A stretch of DNA of 64,000 nt. Source: Sabethes cyaneus. Its lineage: Eukaryota; Arthropoda; Insecta; Diptera; Culicidae. Below the pieces are notes generated by a model. That model ran no database searches. It was not told where the DNA came from and saw only the letters and a list, made by a program, of their open reading frames with translations. The stretch spans positions 76,268,121 through 76,332,120 of the forward strand of contig NC_071353.1 of the NCBI RefSeq assembly GCF_943734655.1. Direction: 5' to 3'. Positions 42,344 to 54,047 of this stretch are shown here, in pieces. Position numbers and translations under genes: made by a program. Within the stretch, counting starts at the first letter, position 1. Every line of letters starts with the position of its first letter.

Positions 42344-43836
42344 GTGATACTTCCTATAGGAACAGCCAGAATTTGCAACAGCTATCTGAGAATTATACAC
42401 CCAATCGATCTAGATCCAATAGAACTAACCATCAACGATCTCTATTTAAAAGCTCAAGAAAAAATTGTTAACGATAAAGTTCTTAATCCCATTATAAGAT
42501 CAAAAATTGAAAAATTATCCCTATCATTCAGAAAGATTAAAATCGTAGAAAAACGAGTAAAGCGATGGGACAGCTTAGGAACAGGATGGAAGTATATTTC
42601 AGGAAGCCCAGACGCTGACGACTTAAGACTAGTGAACGCGACAATTAATACAATAATCGATCAGGAAAATAATCAGATTAAAATTAACTCTGGACTAGAT
42701 GTTAGGATCAGGAATATTACATATAGCATTAACTCACTCATCTCGAGATACAACGATCTTTCATCGGACGTCAACGAAGGGTTTTCATCTATAAACCTAC
42801 TGCTCAATATCGACGAACTCACTCAGCAGATAGAGACTATAGGAGAAGCCATAACCTTGGCTCGTTGGAACATCCCTAGCAGTCGCCTGATTAGCCTAAA
42901 AGAATTGACCGTCGCTCAAACTATGTTGAAAGAACAAGGATTAGACATAGCCACAGCGGAGAGCGTACTAGAAATTACACGAGCATACGTTATAACAACT
43001 AAGAATTCTATAAGGTATATCCTGAGAATACCCAAGCTAACGAACGAAATTTATTCTCTCTACCAGATCGAACCAACGATATCAAACGGAACCAGAATTC
43101 ATTTAGAAGCAAACTATTATTTGAACGGAACAACGCCTTACTCTACAAGATCAACATGTGACCGGAAAATAGACCAATTCATATGTCATTCTAATCAGCT
43201 CGAACCACCATCGAAATGCATCCAAAATTGATGAGCGGTTCGACAGCATATTGCCCGATGGAGAAAATTTATGGCCATAACATAATAAAACGAATCAATG
43301 ACGCTACAATAATTATCAATGAGGCGAACATCGTCTTAAAATCTAACTGCAGCATGCATAATAGCAGATTAGAAGGATCGTACCTCATCCAGTTCTCAAA
43401 ATGTGCAATATTGCTAGATGGCGAACAATTTACCAACACTAACGTGGAAATTCCCAGCAAAGCTTTCATTCCAACTACCGGATTGAAGGTAAACACTACT
43501 AACATGGTAGATCGCATCCCTCTAGAATATTTACAGGTACATATGGCGCATCGAGACGACATCCACCACCTCAATCTTACCAGTGAAAGCATCCACACCA
43601 AGATTCAGCTGCTTCATTGGATATTTTTTGGCTCAATTTCGGTGTCAACCCTCGTTGTGATCGGAATTACGCTAAGCTGTGTCGTCAAAATACTATCGAC
43701 CAAGAAGGCAACTATCGTTATTCAACAAGGCAATCAGGAGACGAACAACAAGGATGAAGCTAATCCATTAGGCGGATCAACGCGAAGCATCAACATGGAT
43801 CACCCGACCAGGCAACCAAGATTCATCCCACAATAG
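42344..43836 (+). pseudogene. env: Env, F-protein-like, frameshifted
   Basis: Two overlapping frames (42344-43231 and 43216-43836) together cover an insect-retrovirus Env related to baculovirus F proteins. The first contains a furin-type site RVKR followed by a fusion-peptide-like segment and a PDADD block, the F-protein hallmark. Several N-x-S/T sites occur. The second holds a Cys-rich part and, near its end, a hydrophobic membrane anchor (IFFGSISVSTLVVIGITL) with a short cytoplasmic tail. A frameshift near 43216-43231 separates them. The first frame has no ATG at its visible start, so the signal peptide is missing or supplied by splicing. It is not translatable as one protein. Confidence 0.85.
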
Positions 43837-43870
43837 CGGAGGACCGTGAAAGTCGAGGACGACTTTTCTT

Positions 43871-43880
43871 CAAAGGGGGG
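43871..43880 (+). promoter_or_regulatory. Polypurine tract of gypsy element
   Basis: CAAAGGGGGG lies 3 nt before the 3' LTR, the expected plus-strand primer. Confidence 0.75.
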
Positions 43881-43883
43881 AAT

Positions 43884-44093
43884 CGTTATGTTGGCGTATC
43901 GTGACAACGTGGCATATCACGCCACATGTTTGCACCAATAAAGGTGCAGGTAGGATAATTTAGCTATGTAAGCATATTTAGCAATAAAACCGCTTGCGCG
44001 TGAGGTGCTAATCCTCTTTCATCGCGCAGCAGTCTAGGTGTACATTGTGTTGTAAGTTTTTAAAAAGAATACCGAATCACTTTGGTAGTTTTG
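43884..44093 (+). repeat. gypsy 3' LTR
   Basis: 210 bp, nearly identical to 17609-17818; TATG (44094-44097) follows as the right target duplication. Confidence 0.92.
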
Positions 44094-44097
44094 TATG

Positions 44098-44940
44098 AAT
44101 CTTCGCTATCATCTGCAGAATGCATTTCTTCCGAATCCTGTTCTTCCCTGGTATTTGAATCACTGTCCCCCTCCGGCACTGGCGTATCTTCCGGATCAGA
44201 CACAGGACAGAAGTCAATCACAACTTGTTTCGTTTCACTAGGGTCGCATTTTGCGTTTTTATTCCACTCAAATTCAAACTCATCAAAAATTACATCTCGA
44301 GCCACAAAAACTTTCCTCCCATTCCAGCAACGATAGCCGTTCGGCGCGTACCCAACAAAAACTGCTTTCTCACTTTTATAGTCCAGCTTCTTTCGCAACG
44401 CCTTGGGAACGTGTGCGTAACAGGTACTCCCAAACACACGAAGATTTCTGACGTTAGGTTTCCGACCGTTCCATGCTTCGTACGGCGTAATTTCACCATC
44501 GACTGCAACACTCGGGCTCCGATTCAGAACATATACTGCGGTATACACTGCTTCACCCCACATATTCTTCAGCAAACGACATGCATTTAGCATCGCGCGC
44601 ACTTTCTCCACTATCGTACGATTTAATCTCTCACTAACACCATTTTGTACCGGGGTGTACGGCACGGTGTAGTCCAACTGGATCCCTTTTTTCTTACAAA
44701 AAATCTTAACGTTTTTACCGGTGTATTCCCCACCATTTTCACATCGCAGCATAGAGATTTTCGTTCCGAAGTGAGAGGTCGCCATTGCCTCAAAATCCAT
44801 TAGACGATCTAGCACTTCATCCTTTGTTTTCATCAGGTATGCGACCGAAACGTGAGTAAAATCGTCCGTGAATGTAACGAAGTATGAATTACCGTCCCAG
44901 GACACTGGCGTAATAGGACCACAAACATCACTGTGTACTA
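44098..44940 (-). pseudogene. pol: copia pol: integrase
   Basis: The minus-strand core contains VTFTDDFTHVSVAYLM (first Asp), LRCENGGEYTGKNVKIF and VPYTPVQNGVSERLNRTI (Glu). The second catalytic position, normally the Asp of a DNGGE block, reads Glu here (CENGGE), a change expected to impair catalysis. The frame is separated from the gag-protease frame by a one-base shift near 44965. Its end at about 44098 is the gypsy insertion point; the acidic linker (DSDSNTREEQDSEEM) continues on the far side, at 17608. Confidence 0.9.
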
Positions 44941-46392
44941 TTTGTAACGGCCTGCTAGTACGTTTCTCAGTTCTGGTTTGAAACTGATCTCGTTAATGCA
45001 CGGTTCGCATACAAATTTTCTTGAATCGCCGCACTCATCTAGTGACATGCCATCGACCATCTTCTTTTTCACAAGTCTTACGAGATTATCGTTTCCGAGA
45101 TGGCCGAACCTGTGATGCCAGAGCTCCAGTTTCACTTTGCCCGTAATCAGCGCATTTCTATTCACATTACTTTCCTCGCACACCAGATCCATACAGTATA
45201 AACGTCCCAACTGTCTACCGCTTGCCACAACTCCGCCATTGTGTTCCACGATCACACGTCCGCTGTAAAATATAACCTTTTTACCGGTATTCTCCAACCG
45301 TCGAAGCAACAACAGATTTAATGATAGTTCCGGAATATACAAAACATCGTCCATGTATATTTGAATCTTTTCATCGTTAACTACAGCACTGGCAACAATG
45401 CGACCTTTGTAATGCGCTAACAAACTAACACCACTTTTCGCTGTCTGGATGACCACTGGCTCGTCCAATTTCTGTAGACTTTCGAACAATAGCATGTTAT
45501 TAACCATGTGCTCGGACGCACCGCTATCCAGAAACCATTTTGTATCTGCCATATTGCCAGCAGCTGCAATCTCATGTCGATCATCGGCAGCCACAAACGA
45601 AATTGTTTTTGCACCGACGTTAGCCTTCTGTGGATCACTATATTTCGATTGCTTTTGACCATCGCGATTTTTAGGACACTGCGCCTTTTTATGGCCAAAT
45701 TCACCGCAACCAAAGCAATTCATTTTTCTCTTCGACTTCCCAGCGAATACAGCCTCTTCTGTATCTGCCACCATTCGCTGACCTTTGCGCTTAGCTTCCA
45801 CATCGAGATATTTCTGCCGCACGGAATCCATCGTAAGATTCTCCGAAACAGCTTCCATAGCAGTGGTAACTGCATCGTAAGAGTCTGGCATGGTTAACAT
45901 AAGATGACAAATCACATCTTCTTCGTCCATTCTAGCACCAGCACCCTTAATTTCACGCACTAATTGGTCGAATCGCAGAAAATGGTCCTGCATCCTCTCG
46001 TTCTCGTTAAACCGCATTGCTAAAAGACGCTCCTTAAGCAAAAACCGATTTGTAATGCTTTTTCGCTCGAAAACGTTATGCAAACCATCCCATATTTGCT
46101 TTGGGCTCTTTTTATCTTTCACATATTCAAGATGGCTATCGGCCACCGCTTGGATCAAAACCGAACGACACTTATTATCCTGCCTTACGCGCAATTTCTT
46201 TTTCTCTTCGTTAGCCGCACGTACGTCAGGTGCACCGACGGCCGGATTCTCCCAAAAATCTTCTTCAGCCGTTTTTTCTATACAATGTAGTACCTCAAGC
46301 TGCTGGAGGTAAACTCGCATTCGGAAGCTCCAATTATTAAAGCTCGTTCCGTCAAACGGCCTGATCCTGAGGATTTTCGATTCTTCCTCCAT
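44938..46392 (-). pseudogene. gag: copia gag and protease
   Basis: A 484-codon minus-strand frame starting MEEESKILRIRPFDG. Residues 1-200 are the UBN2/copia Gag type (FDGTSFNNWSFRMR, CHLMLTMPDSYDAVTTAM). A CX2CX4HX4C zinc knuckle (CFGCGEFGHKKAQC) is at about 225. Protease follows with WFLDSGASEHM at about 288. The pre-integrase segment includes LWHHRFGHLGNDNLVRLV and CEPC. It stops at 44938 after a shift of frame, so integrase is out of frame. The start is supported by the LTR and primer site 70-80 bp upstream. Confidence 0.92.
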
Positions 46393-46460
46393 CGCGCACT
46401 ACCGACAGACTTTCTTTCACGGTTCACGAGAATGTGCTATATATTTTTAACGCGTTATAA

Positions 46461-46473
46461 CTGGGTCATAACC
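46461..46473 (-). promoter_or_regulatory. copia primer binding site (tRNA-iMet half type)
   Basis: On the minus strand, GGTTATGACCCAG directly follows the LTR. It resembles the GGTTATGGGCCCAG site of Drosophila copia, which uses the anticodon region of initiator tRNA-Met. Confidence 0.65.
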
Positions 46474-46612
46474 TTTTAATATTTCGGACAACGAAGTAAA
46501 ACGCGTGCACGTCGTATCGAATCAAAGACAAAAGAGAAAGATTTATTTGCCACTTTAATACACGTTTAATGTGAAAGTTCAATTGTGTTACACTCTTAAC
46601 TTAATTTTAACA
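46474..46612 (-). repeat. copia 5' LTR
   Basis: 139 bp, starting TGTTAAAATTAAG on the minus strand; the empty-site version of the LTR at 15593-15945. Confidence 0.9.
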
Positions 46613-47270
46613 AATTTGTCTATGATCAGATAGAGAGATTTCATCTGATACATGTCAGTTTACCACACGATCGGAAAGTATAGAACTACAGAGTGTAAGA
46701 TCCAAAACCTCTTCCCTTATCGCATTAACAAAAGTGGGAGAATTTCCCTTATTGCATATATCTATGTCATGTTTAGAAATGAAATCAAATAAGAACTCAC
46801 CCCTCTTGTTGATTCCTGAGCTGCTCCATATTGTGTGATGCGCATTTGCATCACATCCGATGATAAAAGCTCTATTTTGGCTTCTGCAATAGTTGACGAA
46901 CGCTGCAACTTCTGAAGGAGGTACATCTTCAACATCGCCAGGAAAATAAGCAGATGCCACGTAAAGCATCATTTTTCCTCTCGTTTTTGGGACCTCTAAT
47001 GAAACTGCAGCGATATCCCTATTAATAAATTCAGTAATTGGTGTTACGTTCACATTAGTATTGACCAAGATGGCGGCTCTTGGTGCAAGTTGAGTGTTGT
47101 CGTATATTAACTTACAAGCTTGTGTAGGCATTCCTATAGGATCCTGCTGTTATAAGTCCAGGGCTCTTGTAAAAGAGCTACGTCCAATTGACCTTTGATG
47201 AATGTTTTACCTGAAGCTGCCTTTGCGTGGTGAAGATTTTCTTGCATGAATGTTATACTTTTTCCGGCCA
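46613..47270 (-). pseudogene. LOA-like LINE: ORF2 endonuclease domain
   Basis: The minus-strand ORF2 start at 47270 reads MAGKSITFMQENLHHAKAA, then LDVALLQEPWTY. A one-base shift near 47143 separates this from the main part (47131-46655), with AAILVNTNVN, IIGCDANAHHTIW, SSGINKRGEFLFDFI and LDLTLCSSI. SLSDHR closes the domain at the copia insertion. The GCDANAHH block is typical of LOA elements. The continuation lies at 15592. Confidence 0.85.
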
Positions 47271-47317
47271 TTTTATGTCCCTTTTGTATTTGTGTTTACT
47301 TACATAGGCATATCTAA

Positions 47318-47533
47318 CTACCTTCCTTCAGACTGCGGTGGATGAATAAGACGTTTATCTTTATCCACTTTAGATTCAAAATTGGAGGTGGGCGCTGCAG
47401 AATTTCCATTTTTCTTTCCTCCGCTAACTCCTAAAGGGCACTCATTTGCATCGTAAGAGCAACCCTCAACATTTGCAGTAGCATTGCGGCCGGAACTGTC
47501 GTCCCTTATACCAGTAGCTACTGTGCAGCGCAC
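47318..47533 (-). pseudogene. LOA-like LINE: ORF1 C-terminal remnant
   Basis: A 71-codon minus-strand frame directly upstream of ORF2, rich in Ser, Asn and Lys and ending LIHPPQSEGR. Position alone makes it the tail of ORF1. Upstream sequence to 47630 has stops, and at 47631 an LTR begins. Confidence 0.4.
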
Positions 47534-47630
47534 GCTCTGTCCGAAGGCAATTATTATTTAACTTCCATGCACCTCAGATTTTTCTTCACAGGATGTTAGT
47601 ATTGGTCAAAACAATTAATTTAGAGGAGGT

Positions 47631-49344
47631 TGTAACGGTTGCCTAGTTTGTTATAAAATATAGAACTTGTATTAGCTTGTATAGAACTTTCATTATAGAA
47701 CGATGGGTTAGAATTTAAGAAATCAAAAACGTGGGATAGAACGCCCGACGGGTATACAATCTGGCTTACCCAGCCCGATTCAAATTTTGAGAGCATCTCG
47801 CTAGAAGTGAGATTGAAATAGTCTCGCTTGCTAGACAGTACTGGGTTCGGTTGAAATTGCGAACTGCGAATCGGGGATCAGAACGGGAAAGCTAGATTCA
47901 AGAAAGGATCGGGAAAGCAAGACGAGTTCGACCAATGACCATCTGAGTTAACTTCGGCTAGAACTACTAGAATTATGGGTATCCGGTTAGTTCGGCCGTA
48001 GTGTTCAATGTCACTGACCTGCCTTGAACTCTGATCTGAGGGCATTCGAAGTTTACCGTTCATTTGACCCGGATCCGTCGAACGAATAGGAAGGTTTAGT
48101 TTTCCCGCGTCACAAAGAGGTGTGATCTCATTTAAATATACACGTGTCGATACTAAGTCCAATTAAATATTTCAGTGCTAAGATAAAATAGTGCTTAAGT
48201 GATTACCGCCCTACGAAAACAAATTTATAAATTCAAAAAAGCGTAGGATAAGGTAAGGGTATTGTGTGCGAGTGCGTGTTTCGTTCTTTGAAATCGATTT
48301 AATTTAAACAGGGGCAGGAATCACCGCACCGCCGCTAACTACAATTCCGAGGGTCATATTGCCTGGTCAGCTAGTGACGTGGCCAGGAGGAGTCGCGCCG
48401 TCAACATCGCGACCCAATCATCCGTTTCTACCGAACATCATTGCCGTTGGACATCGAGCAGAAGTCGACGGAGAGTTCGCCCTGCTGGGTGGATAGACGC
48501 TGCGGCCGTCGCCAACAGGGCCCGCAGTCGTCCGCTGTAGAATCGAACAGCACCCACATCGCAGACGATCGAAGAGATATCGCCGTAAGTCCCCGTAGCA
48601 GCAGCAGGCTGTAAGTACAGACCGATCCTTTTGTTACCCCGTGCACATGTGACGAGCTGGCTCAATGGAGCCATAGAATATGAATTAAACGAAGTAGGTA
48701 GATGCCGTATCGATACCGGTAGATTAGAAGAAAACGCACACAATTAGGGCAGAGTTAGACAATTGAACCGTAGGAAAACTGTAGCGCGCAGTGAGAAATA
48801 AATGTAGCGAATGTAAAATCAAATTTAGTGAATTGTTCAATGCCCGGTTTGATCGCCCTATTCCTGAAATGTTTCTGAGGTTCTTATGTGTCGCACGAGT
48901 ATGTTGTCGCGTTTCGATGGTTAGAAAAATTCAGTGAAGCAAGCTGATAAGTTTGAATCTTCCCATGCGGTCAGGTCCTCTGGTGTCGAGTGGCGGAAAC
49001 TCGCCCGTGATGATAAGCTTTTTGATGTAGGCGGTTGTGATGTTGACTAGCTGATCTAGGGTGAAGTTGGTGATGATGGTCGTTGGTAGGTTTCGCAAAT
49101 AAGACTTGCCCGGGAGAATCGAGAAGAAGGCCAACCGTTCTTTGAACCTTTTTAAAGGGACACAATTTTGACCTAACTCCGTTAGTCTCAAGCTGGGCAA
49201 TCAAACGTGACGATTGGTCCTCAATTGAGGTGGCGCATAAGCCAATCGTTGGTAAATCGGAGACGGTCGGTCAATCTTCTGTTTTCAAGAGTTCATTCGG
49301 AACTCTTGGTAGATTTCCCGGACTCGGTACCCCCTCGGGTTACA
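47631..49344 (+). repeat. 1.7-kb LTR (TGTAAC...GTTACA) of second gypsy-type element
   Basis: The left end TGTAAC is mirrored by GTTACA at 49339-49344, and a good primer site lies 4 nt beyond. These are the expected LTR borders. The second LTR is outside the window, so the assignment rests on the terminal inverted repeat and primer site. The interior has short frames on both strands (for example 48931-49200 minus) that I do not consider genes. Confidence 0.65.
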
Positions 49345-49348
49345 TAAG

Positions 49349-49366
49349 TGGCGCCCAACAGAAGTT
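49349..49366 (+). promoter_or_regulatory. Primer binding site, tRNA-Lys type
   Basis: TGGCGCCCAACAGAAGTT starts 4 nt after the LTR. TGGCGCCCAAC matches the tRNA-Lys primer sites of gypsy-type elements. Confidence 0.7.
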
Positions 49367-49574
49367 CAAACCCACAGTTAATTGGGATAATCGTTTAATA
49401 AGGTTAAAGATTTTCAGCAAAGTTAAAGTTTAGTAAAGCAACCGTAACATTGCGTTATTTGGTAACTATTGTAGTGGAAATTAAAGTTTTGGAGTGATAT
49501 TTGGTGGAACAAATTTCTTTTTACCTTTGTTATACTATAACCAAGGTTTAAAAATTGGTCGAAAAACACGAAAT

Positions 49575-50560
<986 letters not shown>

Positions 50561-51913
50561 GCGCCAACTTTTATAACACGGTTACTCGCGCGCAAAATAG
50601 CCCTAAACCAAAGAAAACGTGTGCACTAGAGTTTTGACTGGGAAAACTTGGTTTTAGGTTTATCGAACCTTTGGAAGAGTTTCTTGAAATTAAAAGCTCG
50701 ATCGTCTGGTGGATTTTAAATTTTGATTAATCCCCCTAAAAGTGAAATAAAAAAATTATTTTTCTTCAGTGTCAATATAACACATTGATGTGTTCTGCAA
50801 AGTTATAGAACATATTATTACAAGAAATTTTGCTAAAGGCAGTAACCATCTATCTCTGCAGCGAAGATAGAAATATCTTATTTATTGTATATGAATTTGT
50901 AAAATCAGTTTTTCTATTTTTGCTCTTTTTGTAATTATTGTAAGACTTTTTCATGTACTACAAAATTGTACAAATAGTAAAAATACACAACTTTGCTGAA
51001 AATACTATACCTCTATGTTTGCTTGTTTAGGATCTGTGGAACTTTGATTATAAAAAATACCCTAATTTTGAATCCGCATTACTCGACTACCAGCAGACGG
51101 ATACATTTTAAACATTTTACATTTGCTGATAGATTTGCTGCATACATTTTCCCAACAATTTAAATTATTAATGCATTGAATAATTATGATATTTTGCTCA
51201 CAATAAGTTTGTTGAAGAATATACGTTAGTTAAACAACGATTTGTAATTTTATAACAATATGGCGTTGAAAAACCTACACGTGTTGTATAAAATATAACA
51301 GCGTGAGTTAATAAAAGTTGATGAAAATTATTCAAGAAAACTCTATTGATGTGAGTGAAATAGAATGGCGTTACAGGAAACTATGCATAGTTCAAAAACC
51401 TATAAACTAGACCTTTACTAGACAACGTATATGCTAAAGGATAAGATTTCCACTTACAACTTACTTTTATTTGCACTTACTCAGGTTAATAACAACTTAC
51501 TTATCCTTACTCGGAAATTTCATGAACAAAGGATCTATCAAAATTTAAAAGTGTTTCTATTTTGTTCAAATTTTGTAAACTTATTCAATTTTCAAAAATT
51601 TTATGAAAATCAACGCACTACGCAACGATAACCAATAGATGAATTATGTTCCGAAGATGTGTCGATTTCTACCTCAAATAGCAAGTAAGACCGTATAACA
51701 AAGGTTCCTTTCACCACTAGGTGGATTAAATCGGGTTTTTCTTTTTCTAATTAATAACATAATTATATAGTTCTATATATTTACTGTGCACATATTTTCT
51801 TATTTACATAGCATTAGTCTATAATTAAATAATTTAATTAAACAAAATATATTGGTTTGGGTACATTATACATATTTTATAATTATAGTTGTATATATAA
51901 CTAAAACATTAAA
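50561..51913. other. AT-rich leader, no gene seen
   Basis: The interval between the repeat block and the gag ATG of the second gypsy-type element is strongly AT-rich. The only frame over 60 codons (51431-51631) has no recognisable features. Confidence 0.5.
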
Positions 51914-54045
51914 ATGGCAGCTCGATATCCTTATGCTTCACACCTGTTGAACGACGAGGTCGATTATGAACTAAAAATACGTAATTATGGAGAGGAAATT
52001 TCGAAGGAGTTAGATGTTAAACAACGTTTGCTTAGACGTCTTTTTTGTAGAGATTCGAAGGATAATAGAGAATACGATTCGCCGTACTCTATCGTTCAAG
52101 AGTTTGATATTATTGCATCTCATGTGAATGCTATTAGAGCGGCTTTGTCCAAGGGGTCTGATCCAAGATTAATATCCAGACTTAAGCATTATCTTCTGCG
52201 ATCTGCGCGTAGTGTAGTTAGGGACGAAGAAGGGCAGCGAATGAAGGACACGTTGTTGAAGAATATAAGAGAGTTGTTAGGAGAACATAAAGCTACATCA
52301 GCACTATTACCGGAGAACGTTCCGGAGGAGACCGAGTGCTCTGACGGAGAGGAGTTGGCACGATGATTGAGTCCTGCAACGCCAGATAGGGAATTGAATG
52401 AAATTACTCAGAAAGAATATCAGAAGGAAACCAGTAGCAGCTTAGGAGCAATTAGAAAGAACCCCTCGTCTAGAGAAAAGTCTCACGACAAGAAACGTGA
52501 TGAAAGTCCATCTAAAGAGTTTTTGAAAGGAAAAGTCCGCAATCTAGAAGCTCAATTACAAAACCTAACTAGCCGATTTGATGAGTTGTTGAAAACAAGT
52601 CAAGCTAGTCTCACAAAATACGAACAAACAATGAACGCGCGGGAGGCATCGAAAGATATCGCTCTGAGACAGATCAGTAATCAGCAAGACGTGTCCAAAG
52701 CTAGGTCAAAACCGATAAGCGAAAGAGTGTCAGAAAGGGTCGACCGCAGACAGAGTAGCTACCGTGAAACGACCGCGTCGAGCAGTGAAGGGGAACAATC
52801 AATCGATATAGCACCTGACAGGTTACGTACGCGTGGAAATGAGCAGAGAAGCGATAGGGACTGAACAAGAGAGCACCGTTATAACCGCGAACCAGAGATG
52901 CCATATTTTCTAAAAAATGTGCAACTGCTCGAAAACCGAAAAAATCGAGCAGTTTTCCGGCTACTCGAATTTTCTGGTTTAAAAATAATCTGCGAAAATC
53001 TGCACACTTTTTTAGAAAGTCTGTGAAAGTTTAAAGAGCTTCGAACAAAAATCTGCACCAAAACAATAAAAGTCAGAAAAACTGCAAATATCTGCAAATT
53101 TATAATGATCTGCACGACCGTTCAAAAAATCTGCAATTTGCAGACAAATCTGCAAGTCTGGTATCCCTGCCGCGAACGTCGAAATCGTAGAGATGAAAAT
53201 GACCAATATGATAGGCGGATTGAGAAGTGGAACTTATATTTTTCAGGAGATTCTCGTAGTACGACTTTGGAAGATTTTATCTATAAAGTAAAAGTCTTAG
53301 CGAGTATGAACGGTATTTCGAATGATAACTTGTTAAGCCATGTACATCTGTTATTGAGGGGTGAAGCATCCAATTGGTTTGGTTTTTGGTCCTACTATGA
53401 AGTGTTTCGGAACTGGGAAATTTTTGAAGATAGTATCCGTTTTAGATTTGGGAATCCAAATCAAGAGCAGGGTAATCGGCAAAAGATACTGGACCGTAAG
53501 CAGCAGAAAGGTGAAACTTTCATAGCCTTTGTAACAGAGATAGAAAGATTAAATAAATTATTAACCAAGCCTATATCAAAACAGAGAAAATTTGACACAA
53601 TTTGGGAAAATATGCGACAACACTATAGAGCAAAATTAGCTTGTTTTACAAAAAACAACTTAGACAAATTGATACGCATGAACTACCGCATTGATGCTAA
53701 CGATCCAACGTTACATCCAATAGGACCATCGTGAATAACGTCGAAGTCGATTCAAATGCAACAACCGACTCAGAGACAGAAGAGGTCAATGCAATTGCCA
53801 GAAGGCTGCAAAGAAACGAGAGAACCCAAAGAGACCCAAACAGTAACCAACAGGAATTAGTAAGATTGCCTTTGTGTTGGAACTGTCGCCAACAAGGACA
53901 CTTTTGGAGAGCATGCAGGGAGGGAAAAACAACTTTTTGCTATATTTGTGGAAACCCGGGACAGATGACATCGACCTGTGACCGGCATCCTAGGAGAAGC
54001 CAGCCTCGACAGTCGAACGAGACTGCACAAATTTCGGAAAACTAA
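51914..54045 (+). pseudogene. gag: Second gypsy-type element: gag, interrupted
   Basis: The frame opens at ATG 51914 (MAARYPYASHLLNDE). An in-frame TGA at 52364-52366 breaks it; it continues to 52892, where a hAT-like MITE intrudes. From 53178 a capsid-like region follows (WNLYFSGDSRSTTLEDFIYK, then ASNWFGFW, and the RQKILDRKQQKGETFIAF block). A frame change at about 53731 leads to two zinc knuckles: CWNCRQQGHFWRAC and CYICGNPGQMTSTC. The order coiled-coil, capsid, knuckles is that of a gypsy Gag. The lineage is not clear to me. Confidence 0.85.
52893..53169. mobile_element. 277-bp hAT-like MITE in gag
   Basis: The ends are CAGAGATGCCATA and its imperfect inverse (TCTGGTATCCCTG). CCGCGAAC is duplicated exactly on both sides (52885-52892 and 53170-53177), an 8-bp hAT-type target duplication. 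Confidence 0.9.
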
Positions 54046-54047
54046 AA

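Larger units (their letters stand above)
17609..44093 (+). mobile_element. Errantivirus-like gypsy element (LTR-gag-pol-env-LTR), heavily nested
   Basis: Two 210-bp LTRs (17609-17818 and 43884-44093) differ at one noticed base. TATG flanks both outer edges (17605-17608 and 44094-44097), placed inside the copia linker. A tRNA-Ser-type primer site follows the 5' LTR, and a polypurine tract precedes the 3' LTR. Gag, protease, RT, RNase H, integrase and an F-like Env follow in standard order. Five insertions split it: TIR element 1, an R1-like LINE, a CR1-like LINE, a 516-bp MITE and their own nested elements. Its own sequence totals about 7 kb. Confidence 0.93.
15593..46612 (-). mobile_element. 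Ty1/copia element, minus strand, split by a 26.5-kb insertion
   Basis: The ends are short LTRs at 15593-15945 (3', carrying a MITE) and 46474-46612 (5'). AATTT flanks both sides (15588-15592 and 46613-46617). The internal region gives gag, protease and integrase (46392-44098) and RT plus RNase H (17608-15954). Between them lies the gypsy-type element 17609-44093, whose target duplication TATG interrupts the linker between integrase and RT. The two LTRs are almost identical outside the MITE, so the copia insertion is young despite its stops. Confidence 0.92.

Noticed and set aside
48931..49200. 89-codon minus-strand frame in the long LTR
   Set aside because: No domain, and the LTR context makes a gene unlikely.
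51431..51631. 66-codon frame before the gag of the second gypsy-type element
   Set aside because: AT-rich chance frame (Asn, Leu, Phe) with no conserved features.
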